The notes beneath the pieces were generated by a model. That model was not told where the DNA came from and did not search any database. It saw only the letters and a list, made by a program, of their open reading frames with translations. Positions 50,207-58,902 of a stretch of DNA of 64,000 nt are shown piece after piece. The translations under genes and the position numbers were made by a program. Each line of letters starts with the position of its first letter. Position 1 is the first letter of the stretch. Source of the stretch: Nocardioides nitrophenolicus. GTDB taxonomy: Bacteria > Actinomycetota > Actinomycetes > Propionibacteriales > Nocardioidaceae. The stretch is taken from positions 4,092,001 through 4,156,000 of the forward strand of contig NZ_JAFBBY010000001.1 in assembly GCF_016907515.1 (NCBI RefSeq), written 5' to 3'.

Positions 50207-50911
50207 TCAGTTTTCGGCAAGCCTTCTCGCGGCGCTCGGCAGCATCCGCTCGACCGGCGTACCGCCGACGAAGTCGTAGTCCTGGCCGACGACCACCGAG
50301 GTCAGCAGCACCAGCCGGGTGCCCTGGCGCAGCACCCCGGTCTCCATCAGGTAGGCGGCATCGCCGCTCGGGTCGACCTCGGGCGGGACCGGGCCGAAGT
50401 GGGAGTCGGTGAGCGCGGCGTGGGCCCCGGGAACGGCGACCGCGCGGGTCTGCAGCGCCCGGTAGTCGCGGATCGCGGCCGGCCGGTCCCGGCACGTCTC
50501 GAGCCGCTCGCCGACCTGTGACCGGGCGGCCTCCGCGGTCGCCTCGTCGGCGTACTCGCCGACCAGCTCGACCAGCAGGTCGCCGGTCACCTCGGCCGAC
50601 GGGTCGTCGAGGTTGCGCAGCTCGAAGTCGGCGCGCACGACGCTGCTCGCGCCGGTGCCGGTCAACCCGTCGGGCAGGCACGGGTGGGCGAGGTCGCCGT
50701 TGCCGTCGAGGCTCTCCTCGCCGGTGCCGAGGCGGAACCAGTCCGCTCCGTCGCCGTAGACGGTGTCGTCGTCGGTGAGCAGGACGCCGGTGGTGAGGCC
50801 CGCGGGGCCGGTCGGCGTCGGGGCGGCGGCGACGGGAGTGTCGTCGCCGCAGGCGGACAGGGAGGCGAGGGCCAGGAGGGCGATCGCGGGCAGGGCGCAG
50901 CGCTGGAGCAC
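50207..50911 (-). CDS. Lipoprotein related to the sigma-partner ectodomain
   Basis: This 234-residue lipoprotein has lipobox LSAC (Cys21). Its mature part shares motifs with the N-terminal half of the ectodomain encoded just upstream (50944-52407): LLTDDDTVY, DGADW, FELRNLDDP, EVTGD and VGQDYDF followed by GTPVERM. It thus looks like a stand-alone copy of that domain. The fold resembles extracellular sensor domains of PknH type, which are also rich in such patterns, but I cannot confirm this. It may share the ligand of its neighbour. Confidence 0.78.
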   Translation of the reverse strand: MLQRCALPAIALLALASLSACGDDTPVAAAPTPTGPAGLTTGVLLTDDDTVYGDGADWFRLGTGEESLDGNGDLAHPCLPDGLTGTGASSVVRADFELRNLDDPSAEVTGDLLVELVGEYADEATAEAARSQVGERLETCRDRPAAIRDYRALQTRAVAVPGAHAALTDSHFGPVPPEVDPSGDAAYLMETGVLRQGTRLVLLTSVVVGQDYDFVGGTPVERMLPSAARRLAEN

Positions 50912-50943
50912 GGGAGGTGCCTTTCAGGAGAAGGAGAGAGGGT

Positions 50944-52407
50944 TCAGCAGCCGGTGGCGGTGTACGCGCACAGGGACTCGACGACCCCGGCTGCGTCGTC
51001 GGCCATGCCGGACGCGGTGGTGGCGATGTCGCCCTGAGGGTCGGTGGCGCCGCCCTCGTTGCTGCCGACGACGACCAGGAGGGCCGTGCCGACGCGGATG
51101 ACGGTGGTGACGTCGATCCCGACGGCCGGAGCGCCGTCGAGGGTGAGCCAGGTACCGAGCACCCAGGACTCGTCGCCGAGCTCGCCCGTGGCCACGCTGT
51201 GGTGAGCGACGAATCCGTCCTGGTCGGCCGGTTCGGTCGGGCAGTCGCGGTAGGTCGTGACGAGCGCGGCGGCGGCCGCGGCGGCGTCCTCCTCGGACGC
51301 GTACGTCGACAGCTGCCGCAGCCGGTAGTCCTCGGGCTGGGTGAACCGGGCGTAGAGGCGGTCGGTCGGCGTCGGCTCGTCGGGCGCGTCCCGGCCGCAG
51401 GCGGAGACGAGGTACTGCCGGCCGAGGGTGCGGGTCGGACCCTCCAGCTTCATGTCACCGGCCGGCTCCGGGTCGGGCCAGCTGCTCGCGAGCGGGAAGT
51501 CGTCGGGGATGACGCTGGGCGGCGCGCCGTGGGGCTGGTCGGTGCTGTCGTCCCCGGGGTCGGTGGTGGTGTGCGCCTCGGCGTCGCTCGGGTCGCCGGG
51601 CTCGAGCAGCTCGGCGGCGCGGGGGACCATCCGCTCGACCGGGGTGCCGTCGGTGAAGTCGTAGTCCTGTCCGACGATCCCCGAGTCCAGCACCGCGAGG
51701 CGGTCGCCGACCCGGAGGATGCCGACCTCGGAGATGTAGGCCGAGTCGCCGTACGGGTCGATGTCGGCGGGCACGTCGCCGAAGTGGGCGTCGATCACGA
51801 TCGCCTCGCTGTCGGCGCGCCCGGTGTCGACGGTCCGCGGCTCGAACGGGCCGCCGACGGCGACGCCCTCCGCGCAGTCCTGGACGAAGGCGACGACGTC
51901 GTCGTAGGCGGCGCGCGCGCTCGCGACGTCGGGGAACTGGCCCGCGGACTCGCGGAAGCCGTCGCCCGTCACCTCGACCTCGGGGTCGTCGAGGTTGCGC
52001 AGCTCGAAGTCGCGCCACAGGGTGTCGCTCGCGCCGAAGCTGGTGAGGTCGCGGCGCTCGCAGAACCGGAAGGCCGCGGAGCCGGAGGCCGGGTCGGTGG
52101 CGTACCAGTCGGCGCCATCGCTGTAGACGGTGTCGTCGTCGGTCAGCAGGTCCCGCTCGCTCAGTGGCGCGTGGTGCGGGTCCTTGGTGGTGAGGTCCCG
52201 GTCCTGGTGGCCGGTCAGCAGCAGCACCGGCGCGGTGACGGCGGCCACGGCGAAGGCGGCGCCACCGGCCACGAGTGCGGTACGCCGGCGCCGGATCCGG
52301 TCGCCACGGCGGCGTACCTCGGCAGCAGAGAGCGGCATGTCTCCTCCTGCGCGGCCGAGCTCGGCGCCGAACCGGGCGAGCTCGTCGATGGGGTCGTGCT
52401 CAGGCAT
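50944..52407 (-). CDS. Membrane-anchored protein, putative anti-sigma/sensor partner of the sigma factor
   Basis: This 487-residue protein has a short cytoplasmic part (about residues 1-42), one membrane segment (about 44-65, TALVAGGAAFAVAAVTAPVLLL) and a large ectodomain made of two related halves separated by an Asp/Pro-rich linker. Its start overlaps the sigma factor gene by 8 bases, the usual arrangement for a sigma factor with its membrane anti-sigma. The cytoplasmic part is short and lacks an obvious zinc (HxxxCxxC) motif, so the anti-sigma role is inferred from context. Confidence 0.75.
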   Translation of the reverse strand: MPEHDPIDELARFGAELGRAGGDMPLSAAEVRRRGDRIRRRRTALVAGGAAFAVAAVTAPVLLLTGHQDRDLTTKDPHHAPLSERDLLTDDDTVYSDGADWYATDPASGSAAFRFCERRDLTSFGASDTLWRDFELRNLDDPEVEVTGDGFRESAGQFPDVASARAAYDDVVAFVQDCAEGVAVGGPFEPRTVDTGRADSEAIVIDAHFGDVPADIDPYGDSAYISEVGILRVGDRLAVLDSGIVGQDYDFTDGTPVERMVPRAAELLEPGDPSDAEAHTTTDPGDDSTDQPHGAPPSVIPDDFPLASSWPDPEPAGDMKLEGPTRTLGRQYLVSACGRDAPDEPTPTDRLYARFTQPEDYRLRQLSTYASEEDAAAAAAALVTTYRDCPTEPADQDGFVAHHSVATGELGDESWVLGTWLTLDGAPAVGIDVTTVIRVGTALLVVVGSNEGGATDPQGDIATTASGMADDAAGVVESLCAYTATGC

Positions 52408-52912
52408 GGGTCGCCCCTCCCTCCGCCAGTCCGGGCTCGTCGGCCAGCAGCGCGGCGAGCGCGGCCCGGCCGCGGCTGAGCCGGGCCTTGATGGTTCCCT
52501 CGGGTACGCCGACCTCGGCCGCGACCTGCTGGACGGGGAGGTCGGCGATGTGGTGCAGGACCAGCGCCTGGCGCTGCGCCTCGGGCAGCCGGCGCAGCGC
52601 CGCGACCAGCGCGACGTGCGACTCGTCGACCGCGGCTGCGGCCGCGCCGACGGGCTGCAGCGCCCGGTCGGGCGAGCGCTCGCCGCGCTTGCGGCGCCGC
52701 CACCGGCTCACGGCGAGCCGGTGGGCGGTGGTGCGCACCCACGCCTCGGGGTACTCCGCCCGGTCCAGCCTGCGCCGGTGCGCCCAGGCCCGCGCGAACG
52801 CCTCCTGCGTGCACTCGGTGGCCTCGTCGAGGTCGCCGATCATCGCGTACACCTGACCGGTCACCCGGCGGAACGAGGTCGCGTAGAACTCGTCGAACTC
52901 CGCTGCGTCCAC
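52400..52912 (-). CDS. ECF-type RNA polymerase sigma factor (SigE family)
   Basis: This 170-residue sigma factor has region 2 (FDEFYATSFRRVTGQVYAMIGDLDEATECTQEAFARAW) and region 4 (LPEAQRQALVLHHIADLPVQQVAAEVGVPEGTIKARLSRG). It should direct RNA polymerase to a small regulon, probably including its own operon. The GTG at 52912 has a perfect AGGAGG ribosome binding site; a GTG at 52942 is possible but has none. The next gene overlaps it by 8 bases and probably encodes its membrane partner. Confidence 0.93.
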   Translation of the reverse strand: MDAAEFDEFYATSFRRVTGQVYAMIGDLDEATECTQEAFARAWAHRRRLDRAEYPEAWVRTTAHRLAVSRWRRRKRGERSPDRALQPVGAAAAAVDESHVALVAALRRLPEAQRQALVLHHIADLPVQQVAAEVGVPEGTIKARLSRGRAALAALLADEPGLAEGGATHA

Positions 52913-53002
52913 GCCGACCTCCTCTCGTCCACCGCCGTTCACGGTTGTCGAGATGGATACGCCCGAGCCCGGAGGCCGGTTGCACGGATCCCGGAACTTT
53001 TC

Positions 53003-54952
53003 CTACGGAGCGTAGGGAGCCGTGCGGGCCAACCGCTCGAGGGCGCGCTGGGCGAGGGCGACGAAGTCCTCGTTGGCCATGGTGGCCTTCGGCGCCGCGA
53101 CGTAGGCGAGGACCGACACGGCGGTGCCCTGGCGGAGCACGGCGACGTCGTACTCGATGGTGCGGTCGCCGGGCAGGGCGGTGCTGAGATGCCACGCGGA
53201 GAGGGCCTGCGGCCCCTTGCCGGTGGTCAGCAGCTCCTGGACCTCGGTGCCGGCGGTGGCGTCGAGGTCGGGGCAGGCGGCCATCTGCTCGCGGAACCGG
53301 GTCACGAAGCCGCCCGCGGCGCCCGCGGGCAGGGTGCCGACGGTCTGGGTGAGGCCGACCTGGGGCGGCAGCTTGGCGCCGCTGAACACGAAGGTGCGGA
53401 ACTCGTTGGCCTGGATCGCGCGGTCCCGGAAGCTGCCGAAGAGGTGCACGGTGTCGCAGCCGATCGCCCCGGCGTCGATCCGGTCTTCGGTGAGCTTCGC
53501 GGCCGGGGTGCCGACCCACGGGCCGGGATCGGGGGAGATGGGCGGCAGGTCGATCTCGGAGAGCATCGACGGGGTCGAGCCGGCGGGGAACGGGGCCCGC
53601 GGGGTCGGCGTCGGGTCGGGGCTGGCGCAGGCCCCGGCGTCGGGCAGCTCGCAGACCCGGGTGACGGCGGTGGCGAGCAGGCGGGCCACGCCGGCGCGGT
53701 TGGCCTGCGCCGGCGGCATCGTCGTGGACAGCGAGGTCACGGTGGTGAACTGGCCGGTGCGCGCGACCCCGACGACGTACGTCGTGGCGTCGGCGCGCGA
53801 GCGCAGCACGAACAGCGTCGCCTGGTCGCCCACGCCCGGCAGGTCGGCGGTGCTGACCAGCTGCACCCGCGGGACCGCCGTCGCGTCCTCGACGGGGGAG
53901 GGGCAGGTGGCGAACCAGCGCCGGGCGTGGCGGTAGGTGCGGATCGCGCGCTGCTCGGACGACGACGCCTCGGCGACCTGGACCAGGTTGCGCTGGGCCT
54001 GCGGCCGGGAGCTGTCGCGGAAGGTGCGCACCCACGCGGCGGTGCCCTGCGGATCGGCGTACCGCACCGGCTGGCAGGGGAGGACCAGGCCGTTGCCGCT
54101 GGAGTTGTCGCCGGTCGTGCCCTGCTGCCAGCCGCGCCCGCGCACGGTCTCCGGGAGGGCGTCGAGGGGGAGCAGGGCGGTGTCGGGCAGGGTCGTGATC
54201 GCGGGTCCGGCCGGCGGCGGGCCCGCGGCGGCGGGCACCTCCTCGCGGTCGAGGGAGGGGCGGACACCGGTGCTGTCGGTGGCGACGGCGCCACCGGCGA
54301 CGAGGGCGACGACCGCGACCGCGCCGCCGATGATGGTGTGGGCGCGGCGGCGGGCGGCGCCGGCGCGGCGGATGATGGTCACCCGCGGCCAGGTCACCGA
54401 CCGGGTGGCGTCGGCGAGCCCGTTGAGCGCGAGCGGGATCGCGGAGGTCGGGATCTCCAGCGCGGTCGCGAACTGGGCGGCGCCGTGCTGCAGCTCGCGC
54501 TCGGCGGCCTCGGCGGGCAGCCCGATCTCCTGCGCCATCTCCTCCATGGTCACCGCGGCGAGCTGGGTGAGCAGCAAAGCCTTGCGCTGGATCACCGGGA
54601 GCGCACCGAGCGCCTCGAGGGTACGGCGGGTCTCCTCGCCGAGGTCCTGCTTGCGGTGCCACGGCCGGGTGCTGGCGCGTCGCAGCGCCTTGCGCCAAGC
54701 GTCCGGGCGGACCGCGGACTCGGGCTCGGGGAGCCGCTCGGTCTTGCGCCAGTGGTGCCAGGACACGACGAACGCCTCGCGCACCGCGCCGCGGGCGACC
54801 GCCAGGTCACCGGTCAGCGCGAAGGTCTGCAGCAGCAGCCGGTCGCGGGTGTCCTTGTAGAAGGCGTCGAAGCTCTCGGTCAGGTCCGCGCTGCTCACGT
54901 AGGCGGACCGGGGCTGGTCGGTGCTGGGGGTCACCTGGTCGTCCGCGGTCAT
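53003..54952 (-). CDS. Sigma-70-like region fused to a membrane-tethered ectodomain
   Basis: This 649-residue protein begins with a degenerate ECF sigma layout: region 2 at about residues 26-95 (ESFDAFYKDTRDRLLLQTFALTGDLAVARGAVREAFVVSWHHW) and region 4 at about 105-160 (LGALPVIQRKALLLTQLAAVTMEEMAQEIGLPAEAAERELQHG). One membrane helix follows at 206-225, then a 420-residue extracytoplasmic part with two similar halves and several Cys. A single protein thus joins a possible DNA/polymerase-binding part to an outside sensor. The helix-turn-helix lacks some usual residues, so it may no longer bind promoters. It lies next to a normal sigma factor operon. Confidence 0.82.
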   Translation of the reverse strand: MTADDQVTPSTDQPRSAYVSSADLTESFDAFYKDTRDRLLLQTFALTGDLAVARGAVREAFVVSWHHWRKTERLPEPESAVRPDAWRKALRRASTRPWHRKQDLGEETRRTLEALGALPVIQRKALLLTQLAAVTMEEMAQEIGLPAEAAERELQHGAAQFATALEIPTSAIPLALNGLADATRSVTWPRVTIIRRAGAARRRAHTIIGGAVAVVALVAGGAVATDSTGVRPSLDREEVPAAAGPPPAGPAITTLPDTALLPLDALPETVRGRGWQQGTTGDNSSGNGLVLPCQPVRYADPQGTAAWVRTFRDSSRPQAQRNLVQVAEASSSEQRAIRTYRHARRWFATCPSPVEDATAVPRVQLVSTADLPGVGDQATLFVLRSRADATTYVVGVARTGQFTTVTSLSTTMPPAQANRAGVARLLATAVTRVCELPDAGACASPDPTPTPRAPFPAGSTPSMLSEIDLPPISPDPGPWVGTPAAKLTEDRIDAGAIGCDTVHLFGSFRDRAIQANEFRTFVFSGAKLPPQVGLTQTVGTLPAGAAGGFVTRFREQMAACPDLDATAGTEVQELLTTGKGPQALSAWHLSTALPGDRTIEYDVAVLRQGTAVSVLAYVAAPKATMANEDFVALAQRALERLARTAPYAP

Positions 54953-55088
54953 GGCCGCACCAACCTACTTCGCCGGGGGTCATCGGCTCCAACCCGTGGT
55001 GCGGTGGCGGTCGTCTCGTCGGTGTTGGCGGCCTTCCCGGCGTGGCGGCCGCGAACCGGCCGGGTCGGCGCGTGAAGATGGACGGACC

Positions 55089-56408
55089 ATGACGTCCCTC
55101 CAGTCGCCGCCGGCACGCCGCAGTGGACCCGGGCGCCCCGGGCCCGCCTCGGACGCCGACCTGCGACGGCAGCTGGCCACGACGCGGCCGCTCGTGCCGA
55201 CCGCCACCATCGGCGGCGTGGTCGCCGCGGGAGCGCCGCTCCTGGTCTGCCTCGCGGTCGCGGTCGTCGGCTGGTTCCTCACCGACGCGGGCGGCGAGGG
55301 CGCCCCCAGCGGTGCGCTCCGCGTGGGCGCCCATGGCTGGCTGATGGCCCACGGCTCCACCGTCGCGGTCGAGGGCGTGCGGATCACCGCGATGCCGCTC
55401 GGGCTGACCGCGCTGTGCGCCTGGGTGGTCTGGCGGGTCGGGCACCGGGTGGGCGAGTCGATCTCCGGGCACGGCCCCGACGCCGACCGGATCAGTGACG
55501 GCGCCCGCGACCTCACCGTCCCCTACGCCGCCGGCCTGTTCACCGTCGCGTACGCCGTCGTCGGCGTCCTCACCGCCTCGCTCGCCGCCACCGCCGCCTC
55601 CTCGCCGTCGACCGCGCGGGTCGTCGTGTGGTCGGTGCTGCTCGGGGTCGGCGTGGGTGCGCCCGCCATCGCGTTCGGCTCCGGCCGGGCGGCGGTCTGG
55701 CTGCCCGTCGTCCCCGCGGCGGTGCGCGACTCCGCCCTCGTCGCCCGCCGGATCCTCTCCCGGTGGGCGCTGGTGAGCCTGGTCGCCCTGGTCGCGGCGT
55801 TCGTCCTCGACTTCTCGACGGCCGCCAACGTGGTCTCCCAGCTGCACGCCGACGCGGGCGCGGTGCTGCTGATGACGGTGCTCACCCTGCTGCTGCTCCC
55901 CAACGCACTGCTCTTCTCCAGCGCCTACCTGCTGGGCCCGGGCTTCACCGTCGGCGCCGGCACCACCGTGTCCACCACGGCCGTCGTGCTGGGGCCGCTG
56001 CCGATGTTCCCGCTGCTCGCGGCCCTGCCCGACCAGGGCAGCCAGCCGTGGTGGACCGACTGGCTGATGCTCACGCCGCTGCTGCTCGCCGCGCTCGTCG
56101 CCGGCCAGGTGCAGCGGGAGCGTCCGGTGCTGGCCTGGGACCGGGCGGCGATCCGCGGCTGCGCGGGTGGGATCGGCGCGGGCGTGCTCCTCGCGCTCGC
56201 CTCGATGCTCGCCGGCGGTGCGGTCGGCCCGGGCCGGATGCAGGACGTCGGCCCCTATGCCTTCGACGTGCTCCTGCACGCGATCACCTCCTTCGGCATC
56301 GGCGGGGTGCTCGGCGCCCTGCTCGTGTGCTGGTGGCAGCGCGACACCGACGGCCGGGTCCGCTCCGCGCTGCGCGCGGTCCGCGCCCGGCTGCCGCGTC
56401 GTTCCTGA
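55089..56408 (+). CDS. DUF6350 membrane protein (PerM-like)
   Basis: This 439-residue protein has about ten membrane helices and corresponds to the DUF6350 family that regularly lies directly upstream of purN in actinobacteria. Some members (PerM in mycobacteria) help cell division under stress, but a function here is not shown. The start at 55089 is the first ATG after the divergent sigma-like gene. The purN gene follows after 26 bp with its own -10 box. Confidence 0.85.
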   Translation: MTSLQSPPARRSGPGRPGPASDADLRRQLATTRPLVPTATIGGVVAAGAPLLVCLAVAVVGWFLTDAGGEGAPSGALRVGAHGWLMAHGSTVAVEGVRITAMPLGLTALCAWVVWRVGHRVGESISGHGPDADRISDGARDLTVPYAAGLFTVAYAVVGVLTASLAATAASSPSTARVVVWSVLLGVGVGAPAIAFGSGRAAVWLPVVPAAVRDSALVARRILSRWALVSLVALVAAFVLDFSTAANVVSQLHADAGAVLLMTVLTLLLLPNALLFSSAYLLGPGFTVGAGTTVSTTAVVLGPLPMFPLLAALPDQGSQPWWTDWLMLTPLLLAALVAGQVQRERPVLAWDRAAIRGCAGGIGAGVLLALASMLAGGAVGPGRMQDVGPYAFDVLLHAITSFGIGGVLGALLVCWWQRDTDGRVRSALRAVRARLPRRS

Positions 56409-56422
56409 CCTCCGAGAGGTCC

Positions 56423-56428
56423 TAGACT
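56423..56428 (+). promoter_or_regulatory. -10 box for a leaderless purN transcript
   Basis: TAGACT ends 6 bases before the GTG at 56435, so purN can be transcribed apart from the DUF6350 gene. Confidence 0.5.
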
Positions 56429-56434
56429 CCCGGC

Positions 56435-57049
56435 GTGCCCGCCCGTCCTCGCCTCGTCGTCCTCGTGTCGGGCTCCGGCACCAACCTCCAGGCACTGCTC
56501 GACGCCAGCGCCGACCCGGCGTACGGCGCCCGGGTGGTCGCCGTCGGCGCCGACCGCGACGGCATCGAGGGCCTGGCCCGGGCCGAGCGGGCCGGCGTGC
56601 CGACCTTCGTGGCCAAGGTCGGCGACCACAGCAGCCGCGCGTACTGGGACCGGGCGCTGGCCGACAAGGTGGCCGCCTTCGAGCCGGACCTGGTGGTGCT
56701 CGCGGGGTTCATGAAGCTGGTGGGGGCGAAGTTCCTCGACCGCTTCGGCGGGATCACGGTCAACACCCACCCCGCCCTCTCGCCGGCGTTCCCCGGCATG
56801 CACGGTCCCGCCGACGCGCTGGCGTACGGCGTGAAGGTCACCGGCGCGACCCTGTTCGTGGTCGACGCGGGCGTCGACACCGGCGCGATCGTCGCCCAGA
56901 CCGTCGTACCGGTGGAGGACGACGACACCGTCGAGAGCCTCCACGAGCGGATCAAGACGGCCGAGCGCGCCATGCTCGTCGAGTCGGTCGGCCGGATGGC
57001 GCGGGAGGGGTTCACGGTCGACGGCCGGCGGGTTCGGCTGGGAGGCTGA
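56435..57049 (+). CDS. purN: Phosphoribosylglycinamide formyltransferase
   Basis: This 204-residue enzyme transfers a formyl group from 10-formyl-THF to GAR in purine synthesis. The fold start LVVLVSGSGTNLQALLDA, the catalytic NTHPALSPAFPGMHG (Asn and His), and the DTGAIVAQTVVPVEDDDT region with the catalytic Asp are all present. The folD gene downstream supplies the cofactor. The GTG start seems leaderless. Confidence 0.97.
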   Translation: MPARPRLVVLVSGSGTNLQALLDASADPAYGARVVAVGADRDGIEGLARAERAGVPTFVAKVGDHSSRAYWDRALADKVAAFEPDLVVLAGFMKLVGAKFLDRFGGITVNTHPALSPAFPGMHGPADALAYGVKVTGATLFVVDAGVDTGAIVAQTVVPVEDDDTVESLHERIKTAERAMLVESVGRMAREGFTVDGRRVRLGG

Positions 57050-57062
57050 ACGTCGATAGACT

Positions 57063-57135
57063 GAGGGCACACGACTGGCGCAGGTGGGCCACCACCAGGG
57101 AGTGACGAGTCGGCATCGATCGCCTGGGTGCCCTC
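57063..57135 (+). promoter_or_regulatory. ZTP (pfl) riboswitch in the purH leader
   Basis: The conserved 5' part ACTGGCG (57074-57080) is followed by the GGTGGGCCACCACC hairpin, then GGGAGTGACG, and by the conserved 3' part CGCCTGGG (57121-57128). An outer 8-bp pairing GAGGGCAC (57063-57070) with GTGCCCTC (57128-57135) closes the structure. ZTP signals 10-formyl-THF shortage and usually switches on purH and folate genes, which fits the gene that follows. A possible -10 box TAGACT lies at 57057-57062. Confidence 0.8.
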
Positions 57136-57167
57136 ATCGAGACCGACGACCGATGAGGAGCCCCTCG

Positions 57168-58757
57168 ATGTCCGCCACGCCCGACCGGATCAAGATCAAG
57201 CGCGCGCTGGTCTCCGTCTTCGACAAGACCGGCCTCGACGAGCTGGTGCAGGGCCTCGCGGCCGCCGGCGTCGAGCTCGTGTCGACCGGCGGCTCGGCCG
57301 CCCTCATCGAGTCGCTCGGCCTCCCGGTGACCAAGGTCGAGGACCTGACCGGCTTCCCGGAGTGCCTCGACGGCCGGGTCAAGACGCTGCACCCGCGCGT
57401 CCACGCCGGCATCCTCGCCGACCGCCGGCTGCCCGACCACGTGCGGCAGCTCGAGGAGCTCGAGGTCGTGCCGTTCGACCTGGTCGTGGTCAACCTCTAC
57501 CCGTTCGCCGCGACCGTCGCCTCCGGTGCCGGCGTCGACGACTGCATCGAGAAGATCGACATCGGCGGCCCGTCGATGGTGCGCGCCGCGGCCAAGAACC
57601 ACCCGTCGGTCGCGATCGTCACCGACGGCGCCGACTACGCCGCCGCCCTCGCCGCGGCGCAGGGCGAGGGCTTCACCTACGAGGAGCGCAAGGCGCTGGC
57701 CGCCAAGGCGTTCGTACACACCGCGACGTACGACGTCCAGGTCGCGTCCTGGATGGGCTCGGTGCTCACCGACTCCTCCGCGGGCACCGGCTTCCCGGCG
57801 TGGATCGGCGGCACCTGGGACCAGCAGGCCGTGCTCCGCTACGGCGAGAACCCGCACCAGCCCGCCGCGCTCTACCGCTCCGGCCACGGCCCCGGTGGGC
57901 TCGCCGCCGCCGAGCAGTTGCACGGCAAGGAGATGTCCTACAACAACTACGTCGACACCGACGCGGCCCGGCGCGCGGCGTACGACCACGGCGACCTGCC
58001 GACCGTCGCCATCATCAAGCACGCGAACCCCTGCGGCATCGCCGTCGGCGCCGACGTGGCCGAGGCCCACCGCCGCGCCCACGAGTGCGACCCGGTCTCC
58101 GCGTTCGGCGGCGTGATCGCCACCAACGTCCCGGTCTCGGTCGAGATGGCCCGTCAGGTCGCGGAGATCTTCACCGAGGTGATCGTCGCGCCGGCGTACG
58201 ACGAGGGCGCGGTCGAGGTGCTCCAAGGCAAGAAGAACATCCGGATCCTCGTCGCCGAGCCGCTGCGGACCGGCGGCGTCGAGACCCGCCCGATCAGCGG
58301 TGGCCTGCTGATGCAGCACGTCGACCAGTTCCAGGCCGAGGGCGACGACCCGGCCGCCTGGACGCTCGCCACGGGGGAGGCCGCCGACGAGCGGACCCTC
58401 GCCGATCTCGCCTTCGCCTGGCGCGCGGTGCGCGCGGCCAAGTCCAACGCGATCCTGCTGGCGCGCGACGGTGGCGCCGTCGGGATCGGCATGGGCCAGG
58501 TCAACCGCGTCGACTCCTGCAAGCTCGCCGTCGAGCGCGCCAACACCCTCGTCGAGGGCGTCGAGCGGGCCCGCGGCTCGGTCGCCGCGTCGGACGCCTT
58601 CTTCCCGTTCGCCGACGGCCCGCAGATCCTGCTCGACGCGGGCGTGAAGGCGATCGTGCAGCCCGGCGGCTCGGTGCGCGACGAGGAGACCATCGCGGCG
58701 TGCGAGGCGGCCGGGGTGACGATGTACTTCACCGGCACCCGCCACTTCTTCCACTGA
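57168..58757 (+). CDS. purH: Bifunctional AICAR formyltransferase/IMP cyclohydrolase
   Basis: This 529-residue enzyme carries out the last two steps of IMP synthesis. The N-terminal IMP cyclohydrolase part has [23 protein letters not shown] and [12 protein letters not shown], and the C-terminal AICAR transformylase part has [35 protein letters not shown] and the terminal TGTRHFFH. The start at 57168 (MSATPDR) has a GAGGAG ribosome binding site. A ZTP riboswitch lies just upstream. Confidence 0.98.
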   Translation: MSATPDRIKIKRALVSVFDKTGLDELVQGLAAAGVELVSTGGSAALIESLGLPVTKVEDLTGFPECLDGRVKTLHPRVHAGILADRRLPDHVRQLEELEVVPFDLVVVNLYPFAATVASGAGVDDCIEKIDIGGPSMVRAAAKNHPSVAIVTDGADYAAALAAAQGEGFTYEERKALAAKAFVHTATYDVQVASWMGSVLTDSSAGTGFPAWIGGTWDQQAVLRYGENPHQPAALYRSGHGPGGLAAAEQLHGKEMSYNNYVDTDAARRAAYDHGDLPTVAIIKHANPCGIAVGADVAEAHRRAHECDPVSAFGGVIATNVPVSVEMARQVAEIFTEVIVAPAYDEGAVEVLQGKKNIRILVAEPLRTGGVETRPISGGLLMQHVDQFQAEGDDPAAWTLATGEAADERTLADLAFAWRAVRAAKSNAILLARDGGAVGIGMGQVNRVDSCKLAVERANTLVEGVERARGSVAASDAFFPFADGPQILLDAGVKAIVQPGGSVRDEETIAACEAAGVTMYFTGTRHFFH

Positions 58758-58762
58758 CCCTG

Positions 58763-58855
58763 ATCCGCCGACCCGGCAGAAAGTGGTGCTGGATGTGCGC
58801 CGACCCGGCAGAAACTGGCGCTGAATCCGCGCCGAGCCGGCACAAACTGCACGGC
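58763..58855. repeat. Three-copy direct repeat, about 31 bp per unit
   Basis: Three imperfect units begin near 58763, 58793 and 58825. Each holds a version of GCCGACCCGGCAGAAACTGG. They fill most of the 145-bp gap between purH and folD. The motif is not a simple hairpin and I recognise no protein site in it. Confidence 0.75.
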
Positions 58856-58902
58856 ACGCGCCCCTGCGGGGACCTACCTTCGCCAACTGAGAGGATGTTC
58901 GG

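Noticed and set aside
58763..58855. Three-unit repeat checked as a CRISPR array
   Set aside because: Units are imperfect and contiguous, there are no unique spacers, and no cas genes are in the window.
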